From assembly GCA_902570425.1 (NCBI GenBank), contig CACFYB010000002.1, forward strand, positions 62,001 through 126,000: DNA of 64,000 nt, given 5' to 3'. The stretch comes from an uncultured Pelagibacteraceae bacterium. Its GTDB lineage: Bacteria > Pseudomonadota > Alphaproteobacteria > Pelagibacterales > Pelagibacteraceae. The position numbers and the translations under genes were made by a program. Shown piece by piece: positions 43,644-53,684 of the stretch; positions within the stretch are counted from its first letter, which is position 1, and each line of letters begins with the position of its first letter. The notes beneath the pieces were generated by a model that worked only from the letters and a program-made list of their open reading frames with translations, searched no databases and was not told where the DNA came from.

Positions 43644-44777
43644 GTGAAAAGCTTAAAAAATCTTAAAAGCTGGAAATATAAAAAATTATTAAAAAATAAT
43701 CATTATAGTTTTAAAAGAAACTATGTTTTAAAACAACTTCCCTCTTCATTCATCACTAATGCTTTTAAAGCTATATCAGGTTGGAAAAATTATAAAGCAA
43801 CTCCTCTTTTATCACTCGATAAATTGAGGAAAAATTTAAACTTTAACAAGATATTTTATAAAGATGAGTCTAGGAGATTTCACTTAAAGTCCTTTAAAGC
43901 TTTAGGGGGGGCATACGCAGTAGAAAAAATATCCAAAGGGAAAAAGAATATGGTAATTTCGTCAGCAACAGCTGGTAATCATGGTAGATCTGTCGCCTGG
44001 GGTGCAAAAAGATTAAATCTAAAGTGTAAAATTTTTGTAAGTCAATATGTAAGCCAAACAAGAGTTAGTGAAATAGAAAAATTTGGAGCTCAGGTAATAA
44101 GGGTTAAAGGAAATTATGAGAATTCATTAGAAGAATGCAAAAGACTCTCGAAAAAGAATAATTGGCAAATTGTTCAGGACGTCTCTACCAAAAACTATAA
44201 GTATATTCCCCAACTTACAATGGCTGGATATTCTATTATGATAAAAGAAATCTCTAAACAAACAAATCATTACGTAACACATATATTTGTTCAAGCTGGT
44301 GTTGGAGGGTTAGCAGCAGGTGTAGTTGCTGGGGTAGCAAAATATTTTAAAAGAATTCCAAAAATAATTGTTGTTGAACCTGACAGAGCAGATTGTGTTC
44401 TTCAGAGCGTAAAAGCAAATAAACTGAAAAAAATAAGAATAAAAAAAGAGAGTATTATGGGTGGGATGTCATGTAATGAAATGTCACTTGTTCCATGGCA
44501 AATATTAAAAAAAACTTCTAATTATTGCGTATCCGTTGCTGACAAAAATGTTGCCAAAACGACAGCGATGCTAAAAGATAGAAAATTTAGTAAAGGTTCA
44601 ATTATAGGAGGTGAATGTGCAACTCCTGGGATTATTGCACTGATAGGTTTAGCTAACAATCCTAAAGCGAGAAAATTATTAGATTTGAACGAAGATTCCA
44701 ACATTCTTGTCATTGGATGCGAAGGAAATGCAGATGTTAAACTTTACAAACAACTGCTATCTAAAGGTAGAAAATAA
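43644..44777 (+). CDS. dpaL: Diaminopropionate ammonia-lyase-like PLP enzyme
   Basis: A 377-aa fold-type II PLP enzyme. The lysine that binds PLP is in KSFKALGGAYAV, the loop SSATAGNHGRSVAWGA follows, and VQAGVGGLAAGVVAG is the phosphate site. These match 2,3-diaminopropionate ammonia-lyase; threonine dehydratase-like relatives are the alternative. The start is a GTG immediately after gmaS, so it is coupled. The family is a little longer elsewhere (about 400 aa). How it relates to methylamine use is unclear; it may just scavenge amino acids. Confidence 0.72.
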   Translation: MKSLKNLKSWKYKKLLKNNHYSFKRNYVLKQLPSSFITNAFKAISGWKNYKATPLLSLDKLRKNLNFNKIFYKDESRRFHLKSFKALGGAYAVEKISKGKKNMVISSATAGNHGRSVAWGAKRLNLKCKIFVSQYVSQTRVSEIEKFGAQVIRVKGNYENSLEECKRLSKKNNWQIVQDVSTKNYKYIPQLTMAGYSIMIKEISKQTNHYVTHIFVQAGVGGLAAGVVAGVAKYFKRIPKIIVVEPDRADCVLQSVKANKLKKIRIKKESIMGGMSCNEMSLVPWQILKKTSNYCVSVADKNVAKTTAMLKDRKFSKGSIIGGECATPGIIALIGLANNPKARKLLDLNEDSNILVIGCEGNADVKLYKQLLSKGRK

Positions 44778-44784
44778 CATTTAT

Positions 44785-46206
44785 ATGACAAAAAATGCAA
44801 TAGCTTGGATCAGGGAGGACTTTAGAATTGATCATAACCCTGCCCTTTCATATGCCACACAAAATCATGAAAATGTAATTGCATTATATATTTATAATAA
44901 AACTGATTTTGATAATAAAAGAGAAGCACAAAAATGGTGGCTATTTAAATCTTTGGAAATATTTAAATCAGAATTATCTAAATACAAAATTAATCTTCAA
45001 ATATTAGCAGGTGATGAAGTAGATATATTTTCAAAAATAAAAAAAAAAGATGAAGTTACAATATATTGGAACAAGATCTATGAACCAGACGTAATTGCAA
45101 AAGGAAAAAAAATTAGAGATGTTTTCTTAAAAAATAAAATTGAATTTAAATATTTTAAAGGAAATATACTTAATGAATTTCAAGAAATTACTAAAAATGA
45201 TGGAACCCCATTTAAAGTATTTACTCCTTTCTGGAGAAATGCTGAACAAAAATATTTGGGTTTACCACCAAGTAAAAATTATATTGTTAAAAAAAAAACG
45301 AAAATAATATCTCTTTTTAAAAATTGTGTTGAACCTAAAAGTATTTTACCAAAAAAAAATTGGTATAAAAAATTTGAGAATTATTGGAAAGTCTCAGAGA
45401 ATGAATCAAAAAAAGTTCTTAACAATTTAATTAATGATAAAATTAAAGAATATGGCACAGCAAGAGATTATCCTTCTATAGAAGGTACATCCAAACTATC
45501 TCCATATATAAAACATGGACAAATACATGTGAGCTCAATTTGGAAAAAATGTAACGAAATTAAATCGAAAGGTATTGGTTACAGAAAATATATTAATGAA
45601 TTAGGTTGGCGTGAGTTCTCTCATAGTTTGATTAATTATTTTCCTGAGTTTTTAAAAGGAAATTACAGAAAAGAATTTGATAAATTTCCTTGGGTGAAAA
45701 ACGAAAAATTTTTGAAAGCATGGAAATCAGGAATGACTGGTTATCCGATTGTTGATGCTGGAATGAGAGAATTATATGAAACTGGTTGGATGCACAACAG
45801 AATAAGAATGGTAGTTGGTTCTTTTTTAGTGAAACATTTAAGAATTAATTGGACTGAAGGTGAAAAACATTTTAGAAATTGTTTACTTGATTTTAATAAA
45901 GCCAATAATGTAGCTCAGTGGCAATGGGTTGCAGGTTGTGGAGCAGATGCAGCCCCTTATTTTAGAATTTTTAATCCTATTCTTCAGGGTGAAAAGTTTG
46001 ATAAAGAAGGAAAATATGTAAAAAAATGGATTCCAGAACTAAGTAAAGTCCCACAAAAATTTATCCACAAACCTTGGGAAATGGAAATGAAATATCAACA
46101 AGCAATTAATACAATTGTTGGAAAAGATTATCCAAGCCCAATAGTGATACATGAAGAAGCAAGAGCTTCTGCATTAAAAGCTTTTCAAAGTTTAAAAAAA
46201 AATTAA
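44785..46206 (+). CDS. phr: Deoxyribodipyrimidine photolyase
   Basis: A 473-aa light-dependent repair enzyme for cyclobutane dimers. The N-terminal antenna-binding fold has AIAWIREDFRIDHNPAL. The FAD domain carries GTARDYPSIEGTSKLSPY, KAWKSGMTGYPIVDAGMREL, WMHNRIRMVVGSFLVKHL and NNVAQWQWVAGCGADAAPYF, all photolyase hallmarks. The frame is open from 44707, but ATG at 44785 gives the normal N-terminus. Such enzymes suit a surface-water organism. It converges with yjbQ, overlapping by 4 bases. Confidence 0.93.
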   Translation: MTKNAIAWIREDFRIDHNPALSYATQNHENVIALYIYNKTDFDNKREAQKWWLFKSLEIFKSELSKYKINLQILAGDEVDIFSKIKKKDEVTIYWNKIYEPDVIAKGKKIRDVFLKNKIEFKYFKGNILNEFQEITKNDGTPFKVFTPFWRNAEQKYLGLPPSKNYIVKKKTKIISLFKNCVEPKSILPKKNWYKKFENYWKVSENESKKVLNNLINDKIKEYGTARDYPSIEGTSKLSPYIKHGQIHVSSIWKKCNEIKSKGIGYRKYINELGWREFSHSLINYFPEFLKGNYRKEFDKFPWVKNEKFLKAWKSGMTGYPIVDAGMRELYETGWMHNRIRMVVGSFLVKHLRINWTEGEKHFRNCLLDFNKANNVAQWQWVAGCGADAAPYFRIFNPILQGEKFDKEGKYVKKWIPELSKVPQKFIHKPWEMEMKYQQAINTIVGKDYPSPIVIHEEARASALKAFQSLKKN

Positions 46207-46625
46207 TCTTCTCCCAAAAAATGGTGAATTATAGTTCTTGTCTGTGGATTTAACCTGTGCTCAAATAAATAGATACCTTGCCAGGTTCCGAGTAATAATT
46301 TCCCGTTTTCAACACTAAGAGAAATTTGGTTGTTGGTTAAACTGGATTTTATATGTGCTGGCATATCGTCTTTACCTTCAGTAGTATGAATATATAACTT
46401 GTTATCCATTGGAGCTAATTTATTATAATAATTAATTAAATCTGTTTGAACATCTGGATCTGCATTTTCTTGAATAATTAAAGAAGCGCTGGTGTGTTGA
46501 ATGCTTAGATTAAGAATACCGTTTTTAAATTTATTTTTTTTAATCCAATCAATTGTTTGATCAGTGAATTCGTATAATTTTTGTCCATTAGTACTGATTT
46601 TAAAGTTATTAAATTTTTGTATCAT
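46203..46625 (-). CDS. YjbQ-family (UPF0047) protein
   Basis: A 140-aa member of the UPF0047/YjbQ family, annotated elsewhere as secondary thiamine-phosphate synthase. HTSASLIIQENADPDVQTDL (about 45-64) and the C-terminal LGTWQGIYLFEHR are the family blocks, with conserved His residues. It overlaps zapE by 4 bases. Biological role is unsettled in the family; a moonlighting thiamine activity has been reported. It is the last gene of a minus-strand run. Confidence 0.85.
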   Translation of the reverse strand: MIQKFNNFKISTNGQKLYEFTDQTIDWIKKNKFKNGILNLSIQHTSASLIIQENADPDVQTDLINYYNKLAPMDNKLYIHTTEGKDDMPAHIKSSLTNNQISLSVENGKLLLGTWQGIYLFEHRLNPQTRTIIHHFLGED

Positions 46626-47680
46626 AAATTAAAGTTTGAAGATGTTAGTTCATATAAACGACTAATTGTACGTTTAAATGGCTCTTTTAATGATTTAGAT
46701 GATGTCAATTCATCTAAACTCTTTTCTACTGTGACAGCAATTGGTACTTTTTTGTCATAAACTATATCAATTAAGGTTATGAAACGGTGTTGTTGATTAG
46801 AATTAATATCATCAAACTTAGGTATTTGATCAATTACTATAAATTTAGAAACTTTAACTATTTCAAGATAATCTTCAGCACCTAGATTTTTGTCACATAA
46901 CTCATTAAATGTAAACCTAACAACCCCCTCATAGAATTCTTTAATTAGAAATTCTCTTCCTTTAATATCAAGACTTTGGGTAGTTTTTTTTCTATCTTTT
47001 GAAATAATCCTAAAAAATTTATTCATTTTAAAATTACTTTCTTGGTTTAGCGGAAAGAAGTATCTATCATTTTGATTTTCTGTTGATTTTCTATAATCAT
47101 CTTCAATAACAAGTTCATGTTCAATAGTCTTTTTTTTCATGATCTCAATAAAGGGTTTGAATTGATCCCGTTGTAGACCATCCTTATATAAATCAGAAAT
47201 TTGAATATTAGAGGTGACAATTATTTTAATATTCTCACTAAATATTTTATCAAATAGTTTACCTAGTATCATGGCATCTACTATGTTGGTAACTTGAAAC
47301 TCATCAAAATAAATTAACAAAGCTTTTAATTTTAAATCTTTAACAAATAAATTAATAATATTTTCATCTCCCTTATTCTTATTTTCGTGAACAAAATTAT
47401 GAAAATTTAACATAAACTCATTAAAGTGAAGTCTTAATTTTTTTTTAGATATAAGATCATAAAAAAAATCTAATATCATCGTTTTTCCAACACCAACACC
47501 CCCATGAAGATAAAAACCTTTCTTATAATTTTCTTTTTTAAAAAAATTAAAAATTGATGAATGAAAATTTTTATCATAAAAATCTTCTAGTATTTGGATT
47601 GTTCTAATTTGATTTTGATTAATCTCTAAATTTTTTGAACTACAAAATGATCTAAATTTTTTCTCAAGAGTTTTTGACAT
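46622..47680 (-). CDS. zapE: AFG1-family ATPase (ZapE)
   Basis: A 352-aa AAA-type ATPase. Walker A is GGVGVGKTM (about 61-69), Walker B lies in LLIYFDEFQVTNIVDAM, and the C-terminal RDQFKPFIEIMKKK region matches ZapE/AFG1. A TTG lies one codon upstream; the ATG at 47680 overlaps the cupin stop and is preferred. In Escherichia coli ZapE modulates the Z-ring under low oxygen. It overlaps both neighbours by 4 bases. Confidence 0.88.
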   Translation of the reverse strand: MSKTLEKKFRSFCSSKNLEINQNQIRTIQILEDFYDKNFHSSIFNFFKKENYKKGFYLHGGVGVGKTMILDFFYDLISKKKLRLHFNEFMLNFHNFVHENKNKGDENIINLFVKDLKLKALLIYFDEFQVTNIVDAMILGKLFDKIFSENIKIIVTSNIQISDLYKDGLQRDQFKPFIEIMKKKTIEHELVIEDDYRKSTENQNDRYFFPLNQESNFKMNKFFRIISKDRKKTTQSLDIKGREFLIKEFYEGVVRFTFNELCDKNLGAEDYLEIVKVSKFIVIDQIPKFDDINSNQQHRFITLIDIVYDKKVPIAVTVEKSLDELTSSKSLKEPFKRTISRLYELTSSNFNL

Positions 47681-48111
47681 CAATTTTTTTTTGATTTAAA
47701 ATCAATGCCATATTCTGATCTTGGACCCTTCCTCAATCCAAAAGGTCCGGAAATAAATAATGTTAAAGGTTTAGTGCCTGGTTTCAAATCAACTCTATGT
47801 AAATTATTTGCTGATCTAAAACCAATGTATCCTGGTGGTCGCCAAAATTTACCTGAGCTCAGAGTTTCCCAATATCCGTCTCTTAATATGATAGTAATAT
47901 ACGGAAAGGTATGATTATGAACTCCATCTCCATGATCATCTGCTAACATTTCATGTATTAATATATTAAAAGGAAACCATTTAGGTCTATGTCTTAAAAG
48001 AATATAGTATCTATTCATCCAAGGTTTAGCATCTTTAAATTTAGGATGAGAAGGTCCTCTATCTAAAACTACTTTCTTTCTTCCAATTTTTTCTAAAAAT
48101 CTTAAAATCAT
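47680..48111 (-). CDS. Cupin-like small protein
   Basis: A 143-aa protein with a likely cupin barrel: HEMLADDHGDGVHNHTF (about 53-69) with a cluster of His/Asp, then RDGYWET and RSANNLHRVDLK. A metal centre is plausible. No clear family name comes to mind; a dioxygenase or sugar isomerase would be guesses. It starts 2 bases after the bamB-like gene and overlaps zapE. It seems to be transcribed with them. Confidence 0.6.
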   Translation of the reverse strand: MILRFLEKIGRKKVVLDRGPSHPKFKDAKPWMNRYYILLRHRPKWFPFNILIHEMLADDHGDGVHNHTFPYITIILRDGYWETLSSGKFWRPPGYIGFRSANNLHRVDLKPGTKPLTLFISGPFGLRKGPRSEYGIDFKSKKN

Positions 48112-48113
48112 TT

Positions 48114-49409
48114 TTACTCATATTGAATGATAGAACCATTTTTAACAATATATAAACTTTCATTATAAATAAATGGCTCTGAAAGAACAGAGCCAGATAT
48201 CTTTTGATTTTTTAAAATAATTCCTGACTCTAATTCTATTTTAGTAACTACATTATTATTACTTGTTAAATACAAATTGTTATTTCCTACTTTAAAACCT
48301 ATTGGAAAAACCTTTTTTCTTTTTTTCAAACTTAAATCTTTATACACATCATTAATTCTAATTATATTTCCTTGATTTTTCTGTATTACAAATAAAAAAC
48401 CTTCATGTGAAATAGTAAAAATTAAATCATCAATTACAATGGGAGTTAAACTGGAATTTAAATTATTAATCCAATTTGGAGTGCCAGTTTTAAAGTCAAC
48501 AGAATATAATTCATTTTTGTTATTAGAAAAATAAACTGATTTTCCATCGCTTACTAAATTTGAGGTTTCAAAATTATAAGTCTTGTTCATAATATTGCTT
48601 CTTTGAGTAGGAAGTTGCCAAACTAATGTGCCTGATGAAATATCAACTGAAGTTATATCTCCAATTGAATTACTAAAAATTAGATTTTCATTTATTATTA
48701 TTATTGAATTCTTTTTATTTGATATTGTAAAAGATTTTTCAGTTTTGAGACTCCAGCATTCAGATCCATCTTTAATATAAAAACACTTAAGTGTATTATT
48801 GAAATCAACTAAAAAAAACTTATCTTCAAAATTTTTTAAATCTGAATTTATGGGATAAGTATTATATTTTGACCAAATTAATGCTCCTGTAGTTAAATTT
48901 ACTAAATAAATTTTTGATAAATTGTCAGCAATAAGAAGATTTTTACCATGTTTTAAAAAACTTAAATTTGGGTTCAATTTCTTTTCAGTCTTTTTATAAT
49001 AATTTTTTTTCCATACTATCTTATTGTCTGGACCATAGCGGATAAGAGAACCTTTTTTATCAAAAAAAATTAGTCCATCTTTCATAAATAAAGGTTTAGA
49101 ATGAAACTGGTAATCTTTTTTGAACTTTTTAAATCTGTAATTTTTTATTTTTATAAGTTTTCCATAATATTTAAGAGATCCAAAATTGTTAGTAAATTCT
49201 TTTTTATCGTCATCAATAATCTTATTTGAAAGATTTAATTTCAAAGTAGGATTTAGTTCTGTAGTAACTTTTTTTTCTTCATGAAATATTTTTTTTACGT
49301 TCTTTTTATCATAAATATTTTGATTTTTTTCTTTCCAAATTTTAGAATTTTCATTAAAAGAACAACTTAAAGTTAAAGATAAAAATAATATTAATAAAAT
49401 TTTATTCAC
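48114..49409 (-). CDS. bamB: BamB-like lipoprotein of the outer membrane assembly machine
   Basis: A 431-aa precursor with a lipoprotein signal (MNKILLILFLSLTLSCSFN; lipobox LTLSC, Cys near residue 16). The mature protein shows PQQ/WD-like beta-propeller repeats: LTTGALIW, ISSGTLVWQLP, FKTGTPNW. This is the BamB arrangement, which helps insert outer membrane proteins. The YfgM-like gene upstream overlaps it by 8 bases, as in the yfgM-bamB order of other proteobacteria. Similarity is moderate, so the function is inferred from architecture and order. Confidence 0.78.
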   Translation of the reverse strand: MNKILLILFLSLTLSCSFNENSKIWKEKNQNIYDKKNVKKIFHEEKKVTTELNPTLKLNLSNKIIDDDKKEFTNNFGSLKYYGKLIKIKNYRFKKFKKDYQFHSKPLFMKDGLIFFDKKGSLIRYGPDNKIVWKKNYYKKTEKKLNPNLSFLKHGKNLLIADNLSKIYLVNLTTGALIWSKYNTYPINSDLKNFEDKFFLVDFNNTLKCFYIKDGSECWSLKTEKSFTISNKKNSIIIINENLIFSNSIGDITSVDISSGTLVWQLPTQRSNIMNKTYNFETSNLVSDGKSVYFSNNKNELYSVDFKTGTPNWINNLNSSLTPIVIDDLIFTISHEGFLFVIQKNQGNIIRINDVYKDLSLKKRKKVFPIGFKVGNNNLYLTSNNNVVTKIELESGIILKNQKISGSVLSEPFIYNESLYIVKNGSIIQYE

Positions 49410-50046
49410 TAAGATCTCTATTCAATCTTTTTTGTGCTTTGATAAGAATTTCAGGATTAGGATATTCTAGTTGCAAAATTTGGGAAAAAAATTCTTTGGA
49501 TTTTTGAAATTCATTTTTTGCATAAAAAAACTCTGCTAAGAGATATAAAGTGTGAGATTTCCAAATACTCTCTGAATTTAACAAAGGTTTTAGAATTAAT
49601 AAAAGCTCGTTCTCGTTAGCTTCATCAGAATTAAATAATCCTTTTTTATAAATAATTAAATTTTTTATCTCTTTTTCAAGAGAAGTTTTATTTATTAAAA
49701 TATCAAATAAATCATTTATCTGATCTTTGTCTTTAACAAGTTTGTTATCAAGAATGAAATAAAGAGCAAGTGGTGAATATGTTGAATTTTTTTCATTAAC
49801 AATTTCAATCAAATTACTTAAAGTTTTGTTACTTTTTTTTTCCTCATATTCTATAATTGTTAAATTATAAAAGTTAGAAATTTTATTTTTTTTTGTGTCT
49901 TTGTATTCAGTGTATATGAAAAAATTTATCAATATAATTAATATAAAAGTTATAAAGCCTAAAAATATTTTTTTATTATTTATAAAAAAATCTTTGATTT
50001 TTTGATTGCGATTATTTGAATTAATTATTGATAGGTCTTCATCCAT
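49402..50046 (-). CDS. YfgM-like tetratricopeptide membrane protein
   Basis: A 214-aa protein with a single membrane helix at about 29-46 (IFLGFITFILIILINFF) and a helical, TPR-like C-terminal region. The order yfgM-bamB is conserved in proteobacteria. YfgM is an inner membrane chaperone-associated protein that contacts the Sec translocon. It overlaps bamB by 8 bases and ends 1 base after aconitase. The family call is by layout and neighbour; sequence conservation is low. Confidence 0.65.
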   Translation of the reverse strand: MDEDLSIINSNNRNQKIKDFFINNKKIFLGFITFILIILINFFIYTEYKDTKKNKISNFYNLTIIEYEEKKSNKTLSNLIEIVNEKNSTYSPLALYFILDNKLVKDKDQINDLFDILINKTSLEKEIKNLIIYKKGLFNSDEANENELLLILKPLLNSESIWKSHTLYLLAEFFYAKNEFQKSKEFFSQILQLEYPNPEILIKAQKRLNRDLSE

Positions 50047-50047
50047 C

Positions 50048-52717
50048 TTAAATCATATTTCTGAGAACATATTGTAATATGCCTCCATTTTTATAATACT
50101 CCAACTCATTTTTTGTATCAATTCTACACAAAGTTTCTATTATTTTCACATCACCAGATAAATATTTTATTTCAACTTTTACTTTATCAGATGGATTTAT
50201 TCCTTTTTCAATATCTATTACACTTATCAACTCAGAACCCAGCAACTTTAAATTTTTTCTGTTCATGTTGTCTGTAAATTGTAATGGTAATATTCCCATA
50301 CCAATTAAATTAGATCTATGTATTCTCTCGAAGCTTTCAGCAATTACAACTTTAACCCCTAATAATTTTGTGCCTTTGGCGGCCCAATCACGAGAAGAGC
50401 CCGTTCCATATTCTTTACCCCCAACGACCACTAAATCTGTACCTCTTTTTTTATACTCTACGACTGCATCATATACAGACATCACTTTTTCCTCAGGATA
50501 TAATTTTGTAAAACCTCCTTCAGTGCCAGGAGCCATCTCATTTTTTATTCTAATATTAGCAAACGTTCCTCTCATCATCACTTCATGATTTCCACGTCTT
50601 GAACCATATGAATTATAATCTTTTGGAAGAATTTGATAATTCATAAAATATTCACCTGTTGGGCTATCTTTTTGAATATTACCAGCAGGAGAAATATGAT
50701 CTGTAGTAACCATATCTCCTAATATCAATAATGGTCTAGCATTTTTAATCTCTTTAAAACCTTCTGGTTCGTCACTAAGATTATCAAAAAAAGGAGGTTT
50801 TTTTACGTAAGTAGAATTTTCATCCCAATTATAAATACTATTTTTCTCTGTTTTGATTTCTTGCCATTGCTTTGGTCCCTCGGAAACATTTGAATATCTT
50901 TTGACAAACATATCTGCATTAAGAGAAATCTTCAAAATATCCTCTATTTCTTTATTTGAAGGCCAGATATCTTTTAAAAAAACATCTTTACCGTTTTTGT
51001 CTTTTCCAAATGAGTCTTTGATTAAATCAAATTCCATATGACCTGCAAGAGCATAAGCTACAACAAGAGGTGGAGAGGCTAGATAATTTGCTTTAATGTA
51101 AGGTGAAATTCTCCCCTCAAAGTTTCTATTACCTGATAAAACAGAGACCGCGTATAAATTTTCTTTTTGAATAGCATCAACTATATTTTCTGCTAAAGGT
51201 CCAGAATTCCCAATACAAGTTGTACATCCATAACCAACCAAATTGAATCCTAATTGATCTAAATATGTATTTAGACCTGCCTTTTCTAAATAATCAGTTA
51301 CAACTTGAGACCCAGGAGCTAAAGATGTTTTAACCCATGGTTTTACATTCAATCCTAATTCAACAGCCTTTTTTGCAAGTAGTCCAGCTCCAATAAGAAC
51401 GTTTGGATTAGAAGTGTTTGTACATGATGTAATTGCTGCAATTAGTATTGAACCATCTTTAATTTCATAATCTGTATCTTTTACCTTAGAAATTTTATAA
51501 TCATTTTTATCTGTAGCTTCTTTAAAAACTTTTTTAAAATTGCTTGATGCGTCAGTTAAAAGAACTTTATCTTGTGGTCTTTTAGGGCCTGAAATTGTTG
51601 GAACTACAGTGGACATATCTAAAGAGATTTTATCAGTAAACTCAATTTCATCGCTTGCCCACAAACCTTGTTCCTTTGCATACTTTTCAACAATTGCAAC
51701 TGTTTCTTTATCTCTTCCAGAAAATTCTAAATATTTCAAAGTTTCTTCATCTATTGGAAAGAATCCGCATGTAGCTCCATACTCTGGTGCCATATTAGCA
51801 ATTGTTGCTCTGTCTGCTAAAGTTAAATTCTTTAATCCCTCACCATAAAATTCAACAAATTTGCTAACTACTCCTTTGTCTCTAAGCATTTTAACAACTG
51901 TTAAAACTAAGTCTGTAGCAGTTGTACCCTCAGGCATTTTTTTTGTTACTTCAAATCCAATAACTTCAGGGATTAACATTGAAATAGGTTGTCCCAACAT
52001 ACCCGCCTCAGCTTCAATTCCACCAACACCCCATCCTAAAACTGATAAACCATTGACCATGGTTGTATGACTGTCTGTTCCAACAAGAGTATCAGGGAAT
52101 AAATATTTTTCTCCTTTGTATTCTTCTGACCAAACTACTTTTGATAAGTACTCTAAATTAACCTGGTGACAGATACCAGTTCCTGGAGGAACAATTCTAA
52201 AATTGTTAAAAGCGCTTTGACCCCATTTTAAAAAGGAATATCTTTCGCCATTTCTTTTAAATTCGATATCTACATTCTTTTCAAATGAATCTTTTTTGGC
52301 TGATTGATCAACTTGAACAGAGTGATCAATAACTAAATCGACTGCAGATAAAGGGTTAATTGTATTTGGATCTTTATTTTTTTCTTTTACAGCTTCTCTC
52401 ATAGCAGCTAAATCAGCTACTGCTGGTATCCCTGTATAATCTTGGAGTAAAACCCTGGCTGGTCTGTAAGCTATTTCAGTTTTTGACTTTTTTGTATCAA
52501 GCCAGTTTTTTACTGCTTCTATTTGTTTTTTATTAACTGATATTTCATCCTCATACCTAAGTAAATTTTCCAATAAAACTTTTAATGACTTTGGTAATTT
52601 TGAAATACCTTCTAAACCATTTAATTCAGCTTTTTTTAATGAATAATATTTATAATTTTTATCGTTAACCTCTAGGTCAGATAATGATTTGTAAGAATTT
52701 TTATTTCCTGGTTTCAT
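50048..52717 (-). CDS. acnA: Aconitate hydratase
   Basis: An 889-aa TCA-cycle enzyme of the AcnA/IRP family that interconverts citrate and isocitrate on a 4Fe-4S cluster. Cluster cysteines are in SCTNTSNP and GCTTCIGNSGPL. DSHTTMVNGL and GRDKETV regions are standard, as is the C-terminal GTGSSRDWAAKGT swivel domain. Length is normal. It lies 3 bases from the lysE-like gene. It is a housekeeping gene. Confidence 0.97.
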   Translation of the reverse strand: MKPGNKNSYKSLSDLEVNDKNYKYYSLKKAELNGLEGISKLPKSLKVLLENLLRYEDEISVNKKQIEAVKNWLDTKKSKTEIAYRPARVLLQDYTGIPAVADLAAMREAVKEKNKDPNTINPLSAVDLVIDHSVQVDQSAKKDSFEKNVDIEFKRNGERYSFLKWGQSAFNNFRIVPPGTGICHQVNLEYLSKVVWSEEYKGEKYLFPDTLVGTDSHTTMVNGLSVLGWGVGGIEAEAGMLGQPISMLIPEVIGFEVTKKMPEGTTATDLVLTVVKMLRDKGVVSKFVEFYGEGLKNLTLADRATIANMAPEYGATCGFFPIDEETLKYLEFSGRDKETVAIVEKYAKEQGLWASDEIEFTDKISLDMSTVVPTISGPKRPQDKVLLTDASSNFKKVFKEATDKNDYKISKVKDTDYEIKDGSILIAAITSCTNTSNPNVLIGAGLLAKKAVELGLNVKPWVKTSLAPGSQVVTDYLEKAGLNTYLDQLGFNLVGYGCTTCIGNSGPLAENIVDAIQKENLYAVSVLSGNRNFEGRISPYIKANYLASPPLVVAYALAGHMEFDLIKDSFGKDKNGKDVFLKDIWPSNKEIEDILKISLNADMFVKRYSNVSEGPKQWQEIKTEKNSIYNWDENSTYVKKPPFFDNLSDEPEGFKEIKNARPLLILGDMVTTDHISPAGNIQKDSPTGEYFMNYQILPKDYNSYGSRRGNHEVMMRGTFANIRIKNEMAPGTEGGFTKLYPEEKVMSVYDAVVEYKKRGTDLVVVGGKEYGTGSSRDWAAKGTKLLGVKVVIAESFERIHRSNLIGMGILPLQFTDNMNRKNLKLLGSELISVIDIEKGINPSDKVKVEIKYLSGDVKIIETLCRIDTKNELEYYKNGGILQYVLRNMI

Positions 52718-52720
52718 ATC

Positions 52721-53311
52721 TTATATATAAAATGTAATTATGCTCAAAAGAAGAAGCACTGACATAACATAATTAAAGTATTTAATAAATTTCTCATTTG
52801 TCGCAAATTTTCTAAGATATTTACCAACAAATGTCCAAAAGGTAATGCTTGATAAAGATACTATAAAGGCAAATAAAACAACTTGAGTCGCATAATTAAG
52901 ATAATTTTCTCCATATTCAACGTATGTTGAAACAATGATAATTCCAATCAAAACACCTTTTGGATTCAAAAATTGAAAAATAAAAGTATCTAAAAAAGAA
53001 ATTGGATTTTCGTTTTTGCTCTCATTGGAAGATTTTGAGAAACTAATTTTATAAGCCAGGTATATTAAAAATAAACTTCCCAGATATTTCAAAATAGTTT
53101 GAATAATTGGAAATATTTTAAAAACATTAACTAAACCAATTGTCAAAGCAAATACCAAGGAAGTAAATCCAAATGTAACTCCAAAAATGTGAGGGATTGT
53201 TTTTCTTATTCCAAAATTAAAACCAGAGTAAGATGCGACTACGTTATTTGGTCCTGGTGTATAAGCAGCTACAATCCAAAATAGTGCCATAGATAAAAAT
53301 TCAGGATGCAT
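52721..53311 (-). CDS. LysE/RhtB-family amino-acid exporter
   Basis: A 196-aa, six-helix membrane protein. TPGPNNVVASYSG (about 19-31) is the LysE/RhtB motif and GVTFGF is next. FLNPKGVLIG is the second-half signature. These proteins export amino acids such as threonine or homoserine lactone. The substrate is unknown. It ends 3 bases before aconitase and begins 2 bases after csaA, all on the minus strand. Confidence 0.87.
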   Translation of the reverse strand: MHPEFLSMALFWIVAAYTPGPNNVVASYSGFNFGIRKTIPHIFGVTFGFTSLVFALTIGLVNVFKIFPIIQTILKYLGSLFLIYLAYKISFSKSSNESKNENPISFLDTFIFQFLNPKGVLIGIIIVSTYVEYGENYLNYATQVVLFAFIVSLSSITFWTFVGKYLRKFATNEKFIKYFNYVMSVLLLLSIITFYI

Positions 53312-53313
53312 AC

Positions 53314-53655
53314 TTATGCTATAGGTAAACCATTCTCTGCTTTTTGTGAGGGATGTACCAATGTAACTTTTCCCTCAGAGTCTATTGAGCCTAAGAGTAA
53401 AAATTGAGATTTTACACCTGCAATATTTTTTTCTGGAAAATTACAGACTCCAATCACTTGTTTGCCAACCAAATTTTCCTCATTATAAAAATGAGTAATT
53501 TGTGCCGATGATGTTTTAACACCTATCTCGTTTCCAAAATCCACTTCAACTACTAAAGATGGTTTTCTAGCTTTTTCATTTTTTTTGACTGAAAGTACTG
53601 TTCCAAGTCTAATATCTATTTTTTCAAATATGTCGTAAGTAATTTGTTCTTTCAT
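53314..53655 (-). CDS. csaA: tRNA-binding protein (CsaA)
   Basis: A 113-aa OB-fold protein of the CsaA group, related to the anticodon-binding domain of methionyl-tRNA synthetase. KIDIRLGTVLSV (about 12-23) and the GVCNFPEKNIAGVKSQFLLLG block (about 69-89) are characteristic. It has been described as a chaperone-like secretion factor and tRNA binder. It is divergent from the argE-like gene with a 29-base gap. Confidence 0.9.
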   Translation of the reverse strand: MKEQITYDIFEKIDIRLGTVLSVKKNEKARKPSLVVEVDFGNEIGVKTSSAQITHFYNEENLVGKQVIGVCNFPEKNIAGVKSQFLLLGSIDSEGKVTLVHPSQKAENGLPIA

Positions 53656-53684
53656 AAATGTGATATTTATATTAATTATTAGTA

